The position numbers were made by a program, and so were the translations under genes. Of a DNA stretch of 35,230 nucleotides, positions 1-6,995 are shown one piece after another. The notes under the pieces are model-generated. The model was not told the DNA's origin. It saw nothing but the letters and a program-made list of their open reading frames with translations, and searched no databases. Every line of letters starts with the position of its first letter. Position 1 is the first letter of the stretch. The stretch covers positions 1 through 35,230 of the forward strand of contig JAISTW010000036.1 in the NCBI GenBank assembly GCA_031272405.1. The letters are read 5' to 3'. Origin of the DNA: Desulfovibrio sp. GTDB lineage: Bacteria > Desulfobacterota > Desulfovibrionia > Desulfovibrionales > Desulfovibrionaceae.

Positions 1-165
1 AAGCCGTGGCAATACGACAAAGAATTGTACAAGAGACGCAACGAAATAGAGAGGCTTTTCCGCAAACTCAAGGGATTTCGGCGTGTCTTCACGCGATTTG
101 ACAAGTTGGCGACCGTATATCGTGGCTTTGTCGTTTTTGCTCTCATCGTGATGGCCCTTAAATAG
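1..165 (+). CDS. IS5-family transposase, C-terminal fragment
   Basis: Partial gene whose reading frame is open from base 1 to a TAG at 163-165. The 54 visible residues include the stretch YKRRNEIERLFRKLKGFRR followed by TRFDKL. This is the characteristic region around the last catalytic glutamate of IS4/IS5-type DDE transposases (R-N-x-I-E-R-x-F-x-x-L-K). DDE transposases cut and rejoin the ends of their own element. The N-terminal two thirds, with the two catalytic aspartates, lie outside the window, so whether this copy is intact cannot be judged. Confidence 0.88.
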   Translation, partial: KPWQYDKELYKRRNEIERLFRKLKGFRRVFTRFDKLATVYRGFVVFALIVMALK

Positions 166-177
166 TGTTAACACGCC
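1..177 (+). mobile_element. IS5-type insertion sequence, 3' part only
   Basis: The right part of an insertion sequence, cut by the window start. It contains the last 54 codons of a transposase and a non-coding tip. The outer tip read inward is GGCGTGTTAACAC. The next four bases (178-181) are CTAG, which fits the YTAR-type 4-bp target duplication known for IS5-group elements. The same tip occurs inverted at 35117-35230. The two copies match over 114 bases except at two positions (120 and 175 here), so they are separate copies. Bases 182-277, up to the next gene, hold nothing I recognise. Confidence 0.85.
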
Positions 178-277
178 CTAGAATTATGAAATGACTTCTA
201 TTCACTTTTCGGAAACGATTTCGAAATAGTGCTCGCAAGAGAAGCGCAAAGAGAAAAGCATATAATTATGGATATGT

Positions 278-1183
278 TTAGCCCCAACCCAAGTTTTCCG
301 GGAAGGTCAACTGGCCGTCAGTCGACAGCAGGCGGAGAAAGGCAGTCAACGCTTTGCTGGGAACTTCACCACCACGATAATAGCTATAATATTCAATAGA
401 CTGCTGCGCATCATGGATATTCAAGGTAGCCAGGCGGCCTACCTTGATTTCCTGGGCAACGACGGATTGTGGCAAAAAAGTGATGCAACCGTGAATGGCC
501 AGTTCTCGGATGGCTGTCATATTGGTTAGTTCGATAGTACTTTGCGGTTGATGGCGCCCAAACCAAGCCATACAGCGCTCTCTAGTGTACGCCCCCTTTT
601 CCCGTAAAGCCAGTGTTTCGCCCTTCAAGTCCACAGGCCGCACGTGCGCCTTTTCCACCAAGGGATGCCAAGGGGGAGACACAAATATCAACTGCTCGCT
701 ATGCACCAACTTGCTTTTCACCCTTAGCGAATAAACAGTGGTCTTGGGTGCCAGACCGTATTCAACCTCCCCATCAGCCACTAAGCGCGCCACATTGGCG
801 GTCCTGGTGGTGGTCAATGCTATTTCAACCCCTGGATAGCGTTTTTTAAAATCCAGTAACACTTTTGGCAGCAGGTACCCTGCCGGCTCGGTTACAGCTA
901 TGGATATCTTGCCTCTGCGTAGTTCGTTGCTGTCTTGTATGTGGGTGCGGATATCTTCCAGAAGGCGCATCAACTCCTCAACTTTAGCCTTTAGAACTTT
1001 GCCTTCCTCGGTAAGGACCGCTCCTCTGCTCCGGCGTATGAAAAGCCGTACCCCCAACTCGGTTTCCAAATATTGGATGTGCTGACTGACTGCTGGCTGA
1101 GTAATAAACAATTCAAGGGCGGCAGCCGTAAAACTGCCTGATGAAGCAACAGCCAAGAATGTATTTAGGGAGGAATAGTTCAT
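278..1183 (-). CDS. LysR-family transcriptional regulator
   Basis: A 301-aa protein of normal LysR-type length. Residues about 3-62 form the winged helix-turn-helix, with the typical A-S-x-G-S-F-T-A-A-A and Q-P-A-V-S-Q-H-I-Q-Y-L-E segments. The rest is the periplasmic-binding-protein-like effector domain. The ATG at 1183 follows an AAGGA at a good distance. It is divergent from the MFS gene at 1371 across a 187-bp A+T-rich intergenic region carrying a T-N11-A box, the classic LysR-type layout. It most likely controls the transporter and the RidA-like gene in response to the transported compound, and may repress itself because the box covers a TTGACA on its own strand. The ligand cannot be told from sequence. 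Confidence 0.9.
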   Translation of the reverse strand: MNYSSLNTFLAVASSGSFTAAALELFITQPAVSQHIQYLETELGVRLFIRRSRGAVLTEEGKVLKAKVEELMRLLEDIRTHIQDSNELRRGKISIAVTEPAGYLLPKVLLDFKKRYPGVEIALTTTRTANVARLVADGEVEYGLAPKTTVYSLRVKSKLVHSEQLIFVSPPWHPLVEKAHVRPVDLKGETLALREKGAYTRERCMAWFGRHQPQSTIELTNMTAIRELAIHGCITFLPQSVVAQEIKVGRLATLNIHDAQQSIEYYSYYRGGEVPSKALTAFLRLLSTDGQLTFPENLGWG

Positions 1184-1243
1184 GGCCCATCCTTATTGAG
1201 TTTCAGCAGACTTGCGCGGGGTGAATTTTCTTTTGAGTAATAA

Positions 1244-1310
1244 ATTCTATTTATAATGTCAATAAAAATATATAATTTGATTATAATGGGAGAATATTGA
1301 GAAATAGAAT
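1244..1310. promoter_or_regulatory. LysR-type operator and MFS promoter region
   Basis: TTTAT-N7-ATAAA at 1250-1266 is a dyad containing the T-N11-A core bound by LysR-type regulators. It lies 15 bases upstream of a consensus TATAAT at 1282-1287, which would serve the MFS gene, and no good -35 hexamer precedes that -10. On the opposite strand the box includes TTGACA (1262-1257), a possible -35 for the regulator gene. A perfect 9-bp inverted repeat, ATTCTATTT (1244-1252) and AAATAGAAT (1302-1310), brackets the promoter. This fits activation of the transporter and autorepression, but that is inference. Confidence 0.5.
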
Positions 1311-1370
1311 CTGTAAAAAACGTTACCAGCAGCATGTCCACCTTCACACGAAATTGACAGAGGAGAGCAT

Positions 1371-2672
1371 ATGAAAAATGGAGCCGGTGATAAGGTCGTG
1401 AATTTGAGCGATGCTGTTATCAGTGATGAAAAAATAACAAAAGATGCTTGGAAGATAACTGCTTTTGTATATATGGCATGGGTTTTCGATGCCTCGGACG
1501 GGCAGATTTTTTCCTTGGCGCTGCCCCTAATCCGGGCGGAGTTCGATCTGAGCCTAGCACAGATGGGGGCCATTGCCACAATGTTCCTAGTGGGAGCGAC
1601 GATTGGCTCGTTTCTCATGCCGGTAGTGGCTGAAAAATACGGTCGCCGCTGGGGCATGGTTTCCTGTGTCGGTATTTATTCAATTTTTACCGGGCTGGTT
1701 TGGTTTGCTCAAAATGCTTACCACCTGATTGCCGCCCGGTTCGCCACAGGCGTGGGAACAGGCGGCGAATGGCCGGTGGGCGCCGCCTATCTTTCGGAAG
1801 TGGTTCCATCCAAAAAGCGTGGCCTCATGATGGGGTTCATGCAGTCTGGATACCCGGTCGGCTATTTCATAGCGGGTGGGATCTTTGCCCTGTTTACAGC
1901 CTGGAAACTTGATTGGCGGGCATCTTTTCTCGTCATGGCCGCGCCTGCTCTCCTCTGTTTCCCTATCCTCTTCTGGTTGAAAGAAAGCCCGGCCTGGGTG
2001 GAGAACAAGAAGAATAAGGCTACGGAAGAGCAGAAGCAGAAAGGGTTGAAACTGAACTATTCGGAGTTGTTTCAGCCCAAGTGGCGCAAGGCGACTATCC
2101 TCGCTACCGCAATGCACATAGTCGGCGGGATTTGGATGTGGGGTATCAATATTTGGTACCCGAGCGCAATGATATATGATTTCAAAATCAGCACAGTCGA
2201 AACGGCCTTTATAATTATGCTTCTCTACGGTGTCGCTATCTTCGGATATCTGGCGGCAGGAGCACTCCAGGATACCTTGGGCAGGAAAAAGGCGCTCGCA
2301 CTGTTTATCACTCTCGCCTTTTTCACGATCGTCACCTTGAATTACATGCAAACGTTGCCCGAAGTCCCGAAAGTCTGGCTTTACATGACGACTGTCGTCC
2401 TTGGGCTCTCGCTGGGTACGCACTCTGTGTTGATAACTTATTCCACCGAAATTTATCCCTCGCATGTCCGCACTCTCGGCATAGGGTTTTCCATTGGTGT
2501 CGGCAAGATCACTGCCGCACTGTGCCCTACAGTCATGGGCGTGATTGCTGACGCGTCGTCCGTGACTTTGGCCCTGCTGGTGTCCTCCGGCATCGGCTGG
2601 CTTCTGGTTCCAATCATTCTTCAGGGGCCGGAAACTGCCGGAAAGAAACTTGAGGACATTACTACATCCTGA
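1371..2672 (+). CDS. MFS transporter, organic acid or sialate:H+ symporter-like
   Basis: A 433-aa major facilitator superfamily permease of usual length with about 12 hydrophobic segments. Loop 2-3 has the MFS signature around residues 87-95 (A-E-K-Y-G-R-R-W-G). Segment 4-5 carries G-G-E-W-P-V-G-A-A-Y-L-S-E-V-V-P (131-146), typical of the sialate and aromatic-acid H+ symporter branches. Acidic residues D40 and D43 in helix 1 fit proton coupling. The start follows AGGAG at 1361-1365. The gene shares its direction with the RidA-like gene 80 bases downstream and is divergent from the LysR gene. The substrate is unknown; a small carboxylate or amino-acid-derived compound is a reasonable guess. 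Confidence 0.88.
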   Translation: MKNGAGDKVVNLSDAVISDEKITKDAWKITAFVYMAWVFDASDGQIFSLALPLIRAEFDLSLAQMGAIATMFLVGATIGSFLMPVVAEKYGRRWGMVSCVGIYSIFTGLVWFAQNAYHLIAARFATGVGTGGEWPVGAAYLSEVVPSKKRGLMMGFMQSGYPVGYFIAGGIFALFTAWKLDWRASFLVMAAPALLCFPILFWLKESPAWVENKKNKATEEQKQKGLKLNYSELFQPKWRKATILATAMHIVGGIWMWGINIWYPSAMIYDFKISTVETAFIIMLLYGVAIFGYLAAGALQDTLGRKKALALFITLAFFTIVTLNYMQTLPEVPKVWLYMTTVVLGLSLGTHSVLITYSTEIYPSHVRTLGIGFSIGVGKITAALCPTVMGVIADASSVTLALLVSSGIGWLLVPIILQGPETAGKKLEDITTS

Positions 2673-2758
2673 CGTGCGAGTGTGTTGATTGGTAATCGGT
2701 AAAATGTTGGCGAGGCGGGTGGTATGAACAGACAACCATACAGGAAAAGGAGATGGAA

Positions 2759-3202
2759 ATGGAAAAGCAGTACTATTACTTCCCTTGGGCCATTGAAGCA
2801 TATCAGGGAACAAATGGCCGTGACATCCCGGAATACAAACCGGTTAAAATCGCTCACGCTGTGGTGACCGAAGGTGGGCGCACACTTCGCATGTCCGGCT
2901 GGCCGGCGATCGGCAAAGCGGGCATCGTGGGAAAAGGCGATATGGCCAAGCAAGTGACTGAAGCTCTGAACCACTGCCTGCGTACAGTGGAAGAGGCAGG
3001 AGGGACTTGGGACAACGTCATTCACCTTATGATCTACTTTACCGATCGTGAAAAATTTTGGCGGGATGGGCTGCCGGCGCGTAGCGAATTCCTGAACAAA
3101 CACGCCAAAACAGACAATAGGCCCTGTATCACCGCCGTTGGCGTTCCGGCCTTGATGCATCCGGAGATGCTGGTTGAGGTAGAGGCTACAGCAATTCTGT
3201 AG
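2759..3202 (+). CDS. RidA/YjgF-family protein
   Basis: A 147-aa protein of the Rid (YjgF/YER057c/UK114) fold, recognised from E-A-L-N-H-C-L-R-T-V-E-E-A-G, the segment V-I-H-L-M-I-Y-F-T-D, and the C-terminal V-G-V-P-A-L...V-E-V-E-A-T-A. Family members form trimers, and some hydrolyse reactive imines made by PLP enzymes. By eye the arginine needed for imine deaminase activity in RidA proper is replaced by isoleucine (NRPCITAVGV), so this looks like one of the Rid subfamilies without that activity. I chose the ATG at 2759, not 2753: AAGGAG at 2747-2752 touches the first but sits six bases from the second. Probably co-transcribed with the MFS gene. Confidence 0.85.
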   Translation: MEKQYYYFPWAIEAYQGTNGRDIPEYKPVKIAHAVVTEGGRTLRMSGWPAIGKAGIVGKGDMAKQVTEALNHCLRTVEEAGGTWDNVIHLMIYFTDREKFWRDGLPARSEFLNKHAKTDNRPCITAVGVPALMHPEMLVEVEATAIL

Positions 3203-3274
3203 TCCTATAGCTGTTTTTTTAAATAAACAACGTGAACAACCTTGGAGTTGCCCCCGCTACCAGAATACAAGACA

Positions 3275-3330
3275 CCAAGTCCCGCAAGGAGTTAAAAACC
3301 CTTGCGGGACTTGGCTTTTCAGAAAAAGCC
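3275..3330 (+). terminator. Strong hairpin after the RidA-like gene
   Basis: CCAAGTCCCGCAAGG (3275-3289) and its exact complement (3300-3314) form a 15-bp stem with a 10-base loop. A short second stem (GGCTTTT/AAAAGCC, 3313-3330) follows, then an A/T run at 3332-3341. It lies 73 bases after the RidA-like stop and probably terminates the MFS-RidA transcript. The T-tract is not directly after the main stem, so it may instead act as a processing or bidirectional element. Confidence 0.6.
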
Positions 3331-3399
3331 GAAAAATTTTTAGTCTCTTTTACCCCCCTTGACATACCACGTCCAATATGGTTTACGCGATGGACAGGA

Positions 3400-3604
3400 A
3401 CCCCCGCGAGGGCAGGGAACCAAGAAGCAATGGCATCAGACAAGCTGACGGACGCGATCTTGAAAAAGCGGGCGGTTGGGGGATTCCTTGGGTAAATTTG
3501 TTGTCCGGCCATTCGCGGGCCAGCGCATCGCTCACCGGAAGCGCGAAGGAGAACTCCAGCAGCAGCGCGGCGGCGAGGTTCAATGGCGTTTGTTTCGTTT
3601 TCAT
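3400..3604 (-). pseudogene. Broken 5' end of a small exported-protein gene
   Basis: The ATG at 3604 starts a convincing signal peptide: MKTK, a hydrophobic core, then D-A-L-A as a cleavage site. About 15 mature residues follow, including W-P-D-N-K-F-T-Q-G-I-P-Q-P. After about 3475 the frame becomes meaningless. The next minus frame then reads A-R-F-F-K-I-A-S-V-S-L-S-D-A, which could be the natural continuation after a frameshift. It starts 63 bases after the zinc-ribbon gene and so looks like the former last gene of that operon, damaged near the border with the A+T-rich module. The remainder of 3203-3667 shows no gene I can support apart from the hairpin. Confidence 0.45.
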
Positions 3605-3667
3605 CGCGAGTCTTCTGTCAAATAGAATTTCTTGCGGCCAAACGCCTATCCATGCGTGTACACCGTC

Positions 3668-4738
3668 TTACGCCGAAAGCGCTGTTCCACACTTGCCGCA
3701 GAATTTCGCGCTCCGGACGTTCTTTTCTCCGCACCCGCCGCAGAACACAGCGGCGTTTTCGGTCTTCTCTCCCGCTTCCGCCGGGAGCGAAGGCCGCCCG
3801 GTTGGAATGGGTTCCGTCGTCTGCATCCCGCTGGAATGCAGAACTTCATCCTTGCCTTTTTCGTAAAGCTCCCTGAATTTCGACGAGGCGGCGGCGAGTT
3901 GACCGTAGAGGTCAACGGCGGGCGTCGTCGTCGTCGCGGTTTCCATGTACGCAGTCATCATGTTCACCAGGATGTAGCTGTCGATGAAGGCGAATTTGAC
4001 GGCCCAGGCGATGACGCAGGCCATCAGGAAGCCGAGGTATCCGGGCAGACCCAGGAGCTTGCACAGCAGGCCCAGGACGATGAACGCCGCCAGCGTGACG
4101 CCGCAGAGCAGGAGGATGACCCACAAGGCGGTTTTGGCGGCGCCGCCGAACAGCTTCTTCCAGTTCTGCGCGTATATCGTCACGCCGTCGGCGGCACTTT
4201 TGTAAGCGTTCTGGTCGCGCTTGTGGAACGTATACCCGAGACAACATTCGTCAACGTAACCAAGCGAAATATCGATAAAAAGCTTGCCAGCCCTGACCAG
4301 TGTGTCCATGCCGGGGATAAAATCCATCTTGTTACCGGCTTTCTGGAGATAGCCCTGGAGCTGTTTCACCGCGCCCGCTACCAGCTTGTCAACGGCGAAA
4401 TAGACGTTGGAGGTCAGGAACCGCTCGGTCACCATCTTTTTGCCGTAAGCCACCTGGTCGTCCGGGATGCGTCCCGTCACGGCGGCTTCGGCGATGACCG
4501 CGACATGGCCGGCCTTGACGAGATACCCCGCGTAGTGCATCAGCGCGAAGCGGACGAAGCCCGTCACCGACAGCCAGACCAGCAGTAGGATGGCGGTCAC
4601 GCCGTCGCTGTTGAAAAGCCAGGCGATCAGCATCAGCACCGCCAGGATCGCGGCGGAAACGACGGCGGTCAGCAGACCCAGCATCAGTTTGGCCATGCAG
4701 AAGGGCATGGTTTTTGAGAATATTTCTCCGGCTTTCAA
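3668..4738 (-). CDS. Multi-pass membrane protein with C-terminal zinc ribbon
   Basis: A 356-aa protein. Hydrophobic segments at about 14-42, 46-66, 205-230 and 232-258 suggest four membrane passes. The C-terminus holds a zinc ribbon with C333-x2-C336 and C347-x2-C350, after a polar linker with T-T-T-T and E-K-T-E-N. The start is a TTG at 4738: AAGGAG lies seven bases upstream and overlaps the previous stop, while the first internal ATG has no ribosome site. It follows the 166-aa zinc-ribbon gene by 11 bases, so the two are surely translated from one message. Function is unknown; the zinc ribbon probably faces the cytoplasm and may pair with its neighbour. A T6SS role is not established. Confidence 0.75.
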   Translation of the reverse strand: MKAGEIFSKTMPFCMAKLMLGLLTAVVSAAILAVLMLIAWLFNSDGVTAILLLVWLSVTGFVRFALMHYAGYLVKAGHVAVIAEAAVTGRIPDDQVAYGKKMVTERFLTSNVYFAVDKLVAGAVKQLQGYLQKAGNKMDFIPGMDTLVRAGKLFIDISLGYVDECCLGYTFHKRDQNAYKSAADGVTIYAQNWKKLFGGAAKTALWVILLLCGVTLAAFIVLGLLCKLLGLPGYLGFLMACVIAWAVKFAFIDSYILVNMMTAYMETATTTTPAVDLYGQLAAASSKFRELYEKGKDEVLHSSGMQTTEPIPTGRPSLPAEAGEKTENAAVFCGGCGEKNVRSAKFCGKCGTALSA

Positions 4739-4749
4739 GACAGTTCTCC

Positions 4750-5250
4750 TTATTCAGGCTGTTTTTGTCCGCATGAGCCGCAAAACCGCGCACCCGCCGT
4801 CAGTTCCGCGCCGCACGAGGCGCAAGACGTCTTGCCCAGTTTCGCGCCGCATTCCTGGCAGAATTTCACGCCTTCCTGATTCCGGTGCCCGCAGGACGGG
4901 CAAAGCGTCGCTTTTTCGGCGGTTTCACTGGCCTGTTTGGCCTCTTCCCTTTGCGCGATCAGCGTGTTCACGCGTTCCTCGGCGGCGGCGATTTCAGACT
5001 GAAGTTGCCGGAGCTTTTCGCCTTGAGGATAGGCTTGCGCGTCCGCCGCGAACGCCTGCCGCCCTATTTCGATGAAAATTTCCGCCTCCTGTTTTTTCAG
5101 GCCGTCAATCTCCCTTTGTGCTTCCAGGACCATGACGTCAGGATCGTCCTTGAGAAGAACCGTCTTGGAAATGCCGGTCACCAGATCGCCGATGGCGCCG
5201 CCGAGATTTTCCAGGCCGCCGCTGAACTTGCCAAACAAATTGCCCGCCAT
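4750..5250 (-). CDS. Coiled-coil protein with two zinc ribbons
   Basis: A 166-aa soluble protein. Its N-terminus is glycine-rich (M-A-G-N-L-F-G-K-F-S-G-G). A charged helical region at about 38-108 is likely a coiled coil. Two C-terminal four-cysteine zinc ribbons follow: C117/C120/C131/C134 and C143/C146/C157/C160. The ATG at 5250 has AAGGAGAG at good spacing. It sits 36 bases after the 5'-nucleotidase-like gene and 11 bases before a second zinc-ribbon protein. Proteins of this layout are common and mostly uncharacterised. An adaptor that bridges to the zinc-ribbon membrane protein next door is plausible but unproven. Confidence 0.75.
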   Translation of the reverse strand: MAGNLFGKFSGGLENLGGAIGDLVTGISKTVLLKDDPDVMVLEAQREIDGLKKQEAEIFIEIGRQAFAADAQAYPQGEKLRQLQSEIAAAEERVNTLIAQREEAKQASETAEKATLCPSCGHRNQEGVKFCQECGAKLGKTSCASCGAELTAGARFCGSCGQKQPE

Positions 5251-5286
5251 GATGTTCTCTCCTTGATAGTAGATTGAGGAAACCGT

Positions 5287-6957
5287 CTACCGTTGCACTA
5301 TCCGCCCTTCGAGGCGGCCGGCGACCGGCGAGTGTTTTTCCAGGTACACACGCAGGGCGTCGTTCATCAGGTTTTCGCCTTCCCGCCATTTGACCGCCTT
5401 GAACATCTCGAAGCCGTCGCCGCCGCGGGCGAGGAAATCAAGGGTCACGACGCGGTAGTGCGCCTTGGGGGCGATGGGCTTCCATTGCCCCTTGCCGTCC
5501 TTCACCCGCGCCACAACGACGCGGCCGCCGGCCGGTTTTTTGACGTCAAAGGCGTAATGCAACCCGGCGACCTGCAGGAAATACCCGCCGCCGTCGCCGT
5601 GACGGGCCACGCCGTGCTCCAGCGCCCGCAGGATCGCGGCGCCGTCCATCGTCCCGACCACCGGCGTGTTCTGGAAGGGCAACGTGCCCAGCACATCGCC
5701 AGCCGTCACCTTGCCCGCCGGCAGAGAAGCCCTGAGCGCGCCGCCGTTGAGCAGCACGATCTGCGGCTTGTCGGCGGCAAAGGGAATCGTCAGCAGCGCG
5801 TCGGTCACCACATTTCCGGTGCGGCATTCGCCGACGCGGCAGACGAGTACGCCGGGAGATTCCATGGGCGCGCCGTTTTTCACGTCGGAGACGATTTCGC
5901 CGATGGGGTCCTGCAGCATCGCTGCGATGGGATCGGCAAAGGTCTGGATATCCGCCTTGAGACGCTCGTTCGGCGGCGGCGCGTCAAGCGCCTGGAGTGT
6001 TTTGTCGTCAAGCGCGATGTTGTCGCCGCTCCAGAACTGCGGCACGCCGGCAGCGTCGAATTTCACATCGAGCCGTCCGAGATACAGCGCCGTGGAACCG
6101 GTGGAGACGATGAGCACGGGTTTGCCTTCCGGCGTGTTCTCGACGATAGGATACGGCCCTTCGGCGGCCTTGTTTTTTTCCGGCTCCTTGACAAGCAGGC
6201 TGTGGCTGTGGCCGCCGACGATAATGTCAATGCCGTTCACCGCGCGTGCCAGTTTCCGGTCGTTTTCCAGGCCGATGTGCGAGAGGACGACGATGACGTC
6301 CACGCCTTGTCGGGTCAGTTCGGTGACGGCCTTTTGCGCTGTTTCGGCCTCGTCTGCGAAATGGGCGTCCGGGTCGGGGCTGGAAGCCTCCGGTGTTTCA
6401 CGCGTCACCAGCCCGACGATGCCGATCTTGTGTCCGGCGCGCTGGACGATCATCCAGGGTTTGATGCGCTTCGCGCCCGCCCGCTCCGCGCGCGGCGGAT
6501 CAAAGGAGAGATTGGCCGCCAGCACCGGCGTTTTGAGCGCTTCGACGTAATCAAGGAATACGGCGTTGCCGGCGTCAAATTCGTGGTTGCCTGGCACGAT
6601 GGCGGTGTAGCCCAAGGCATCGACGACATGGCGGGCAGGCTTTTCCCGATGCTGCGTCCAGAAGAGCGAACCCTGGAATTCATCGCCGGCGTCGAGCAGC
6701 AGGGCCGCCGGCCGGTCGCGGCGGCTGGCGCGGATGGCCTGATCCATGCGTACACTGCCACCCTTGCCGCCTTCGCACAGCGCCTGGTAGCAGAGACGGT
6801 TTTCGGCGCTGAAGCCGCCGTAGGAGGAATGCACGTCGTTGGTGTGCAGGATGGTGAGGGCGACGTCATCGCCGCGCTGCGCGCCGAAGCAGCCGAAGAG
6901 GAGCGCTGCCGCCAGCAGGGCGGACAGACGCGCGGCGGAAAGGAGCGTGCGGTTCAT
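5287..6957 (-). CDS. 5'-nucleotidase-like metallophosphatase lipoprotein
   Basis: A 556-aa UshA/5'-nucleotidase-type enzyme. Residues 1-23 are a lipoprotein signal ending in L-F-G-C, so it is probably anchored in the envelope facing the periplasm. The calcineurin-like phosphoesterase domain shows D41-x-H43, G-D-E at 91-93, G-N-H-E at 123-126, a later V-L-S-H-I and G-G-H-S-H. The C-terminal part is the 5'-nucleotidase substrate domain (G-N-V-V-T-D-A-L, N-G-G-A-L-R). Such enzymes release phosphate from nucleotides or nucleotide sugars. I place the start at the ATG at 6957, because the in-frame TTG at 6978 would put charged residues before the signal. The gap to clpV is 38 bases, so co-transcription is likely. 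Confidence 0.88.
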   Translation of the reverse strand: MNRTLLSAARLSALLAAALLFGCFGAQRGDDVALTILHTNDVHSSYGGFSAENRLCYQALCEGGKGGSVRMDQAIRASRRDRPAALLLDAGDEFQGSLFWTQHREKPARHVVDALGYTAIVPGNHEFDAGNAVFLDYVEALKTPVLAANLSFDPPRAERAGAKRIKPWMIVQRAGHKIGIVGLVTRETPEASSPDPDAHFADEAETAQKAVTELTRQGVDVIVVLSHIGLENDRKLARAVNGIDIIVGGHSHSLLVKEPEKNKAAEGPYPIVENTPEGKPVLIVSTGSTALYLGRLDVKFDAAGVPQFWSGDNIALDDKTLQALDAPPPNERLKADIQTFADPIAAMLQDPIGEIVSDVKNGAPMESPGVLVCRVGECRTGNVVTDALLTIPFAADKPQIVLLNGGALRASLPAGKVTAGDVLGTLPFQNTPVVGTMDGAAILRALEHGVARHGDGGGYFLQVAGLHYAFDVKKPAGGRVVVARVKDGKGQWKPIAPKAHYRVVTLDFLARGGDGFEMFKAVKWREGENLMNDALRVYLEKHSPVAGRLEGRIVQR

Positions 6958-6995
6958 ATTGTGGTTTCTCAAGATCAATGGTGTATATGGCTTGC

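Noticed and set aside
1680-2813. A 377-codon minus-strand frame opposite the MFS gene
   Set aside because: It is an antisense shadow; the plus strand has MFS signatures and membrane segments throughout.
3232-3495. An 87-codon plus-strand frame after the RidA-like gene
   Set aside because: It runs through the hairpin and a pseudogene region, has no ribosome site, and its product shows no domain.
3632-4588. A 318-codon plus-strand frame opposite the zinc-ribbon membrane protein
   Set aside because: The minus strand has membrane segments, a four-cysteine zinc ribbon and a good ribosome site. The plus product is charged noise.
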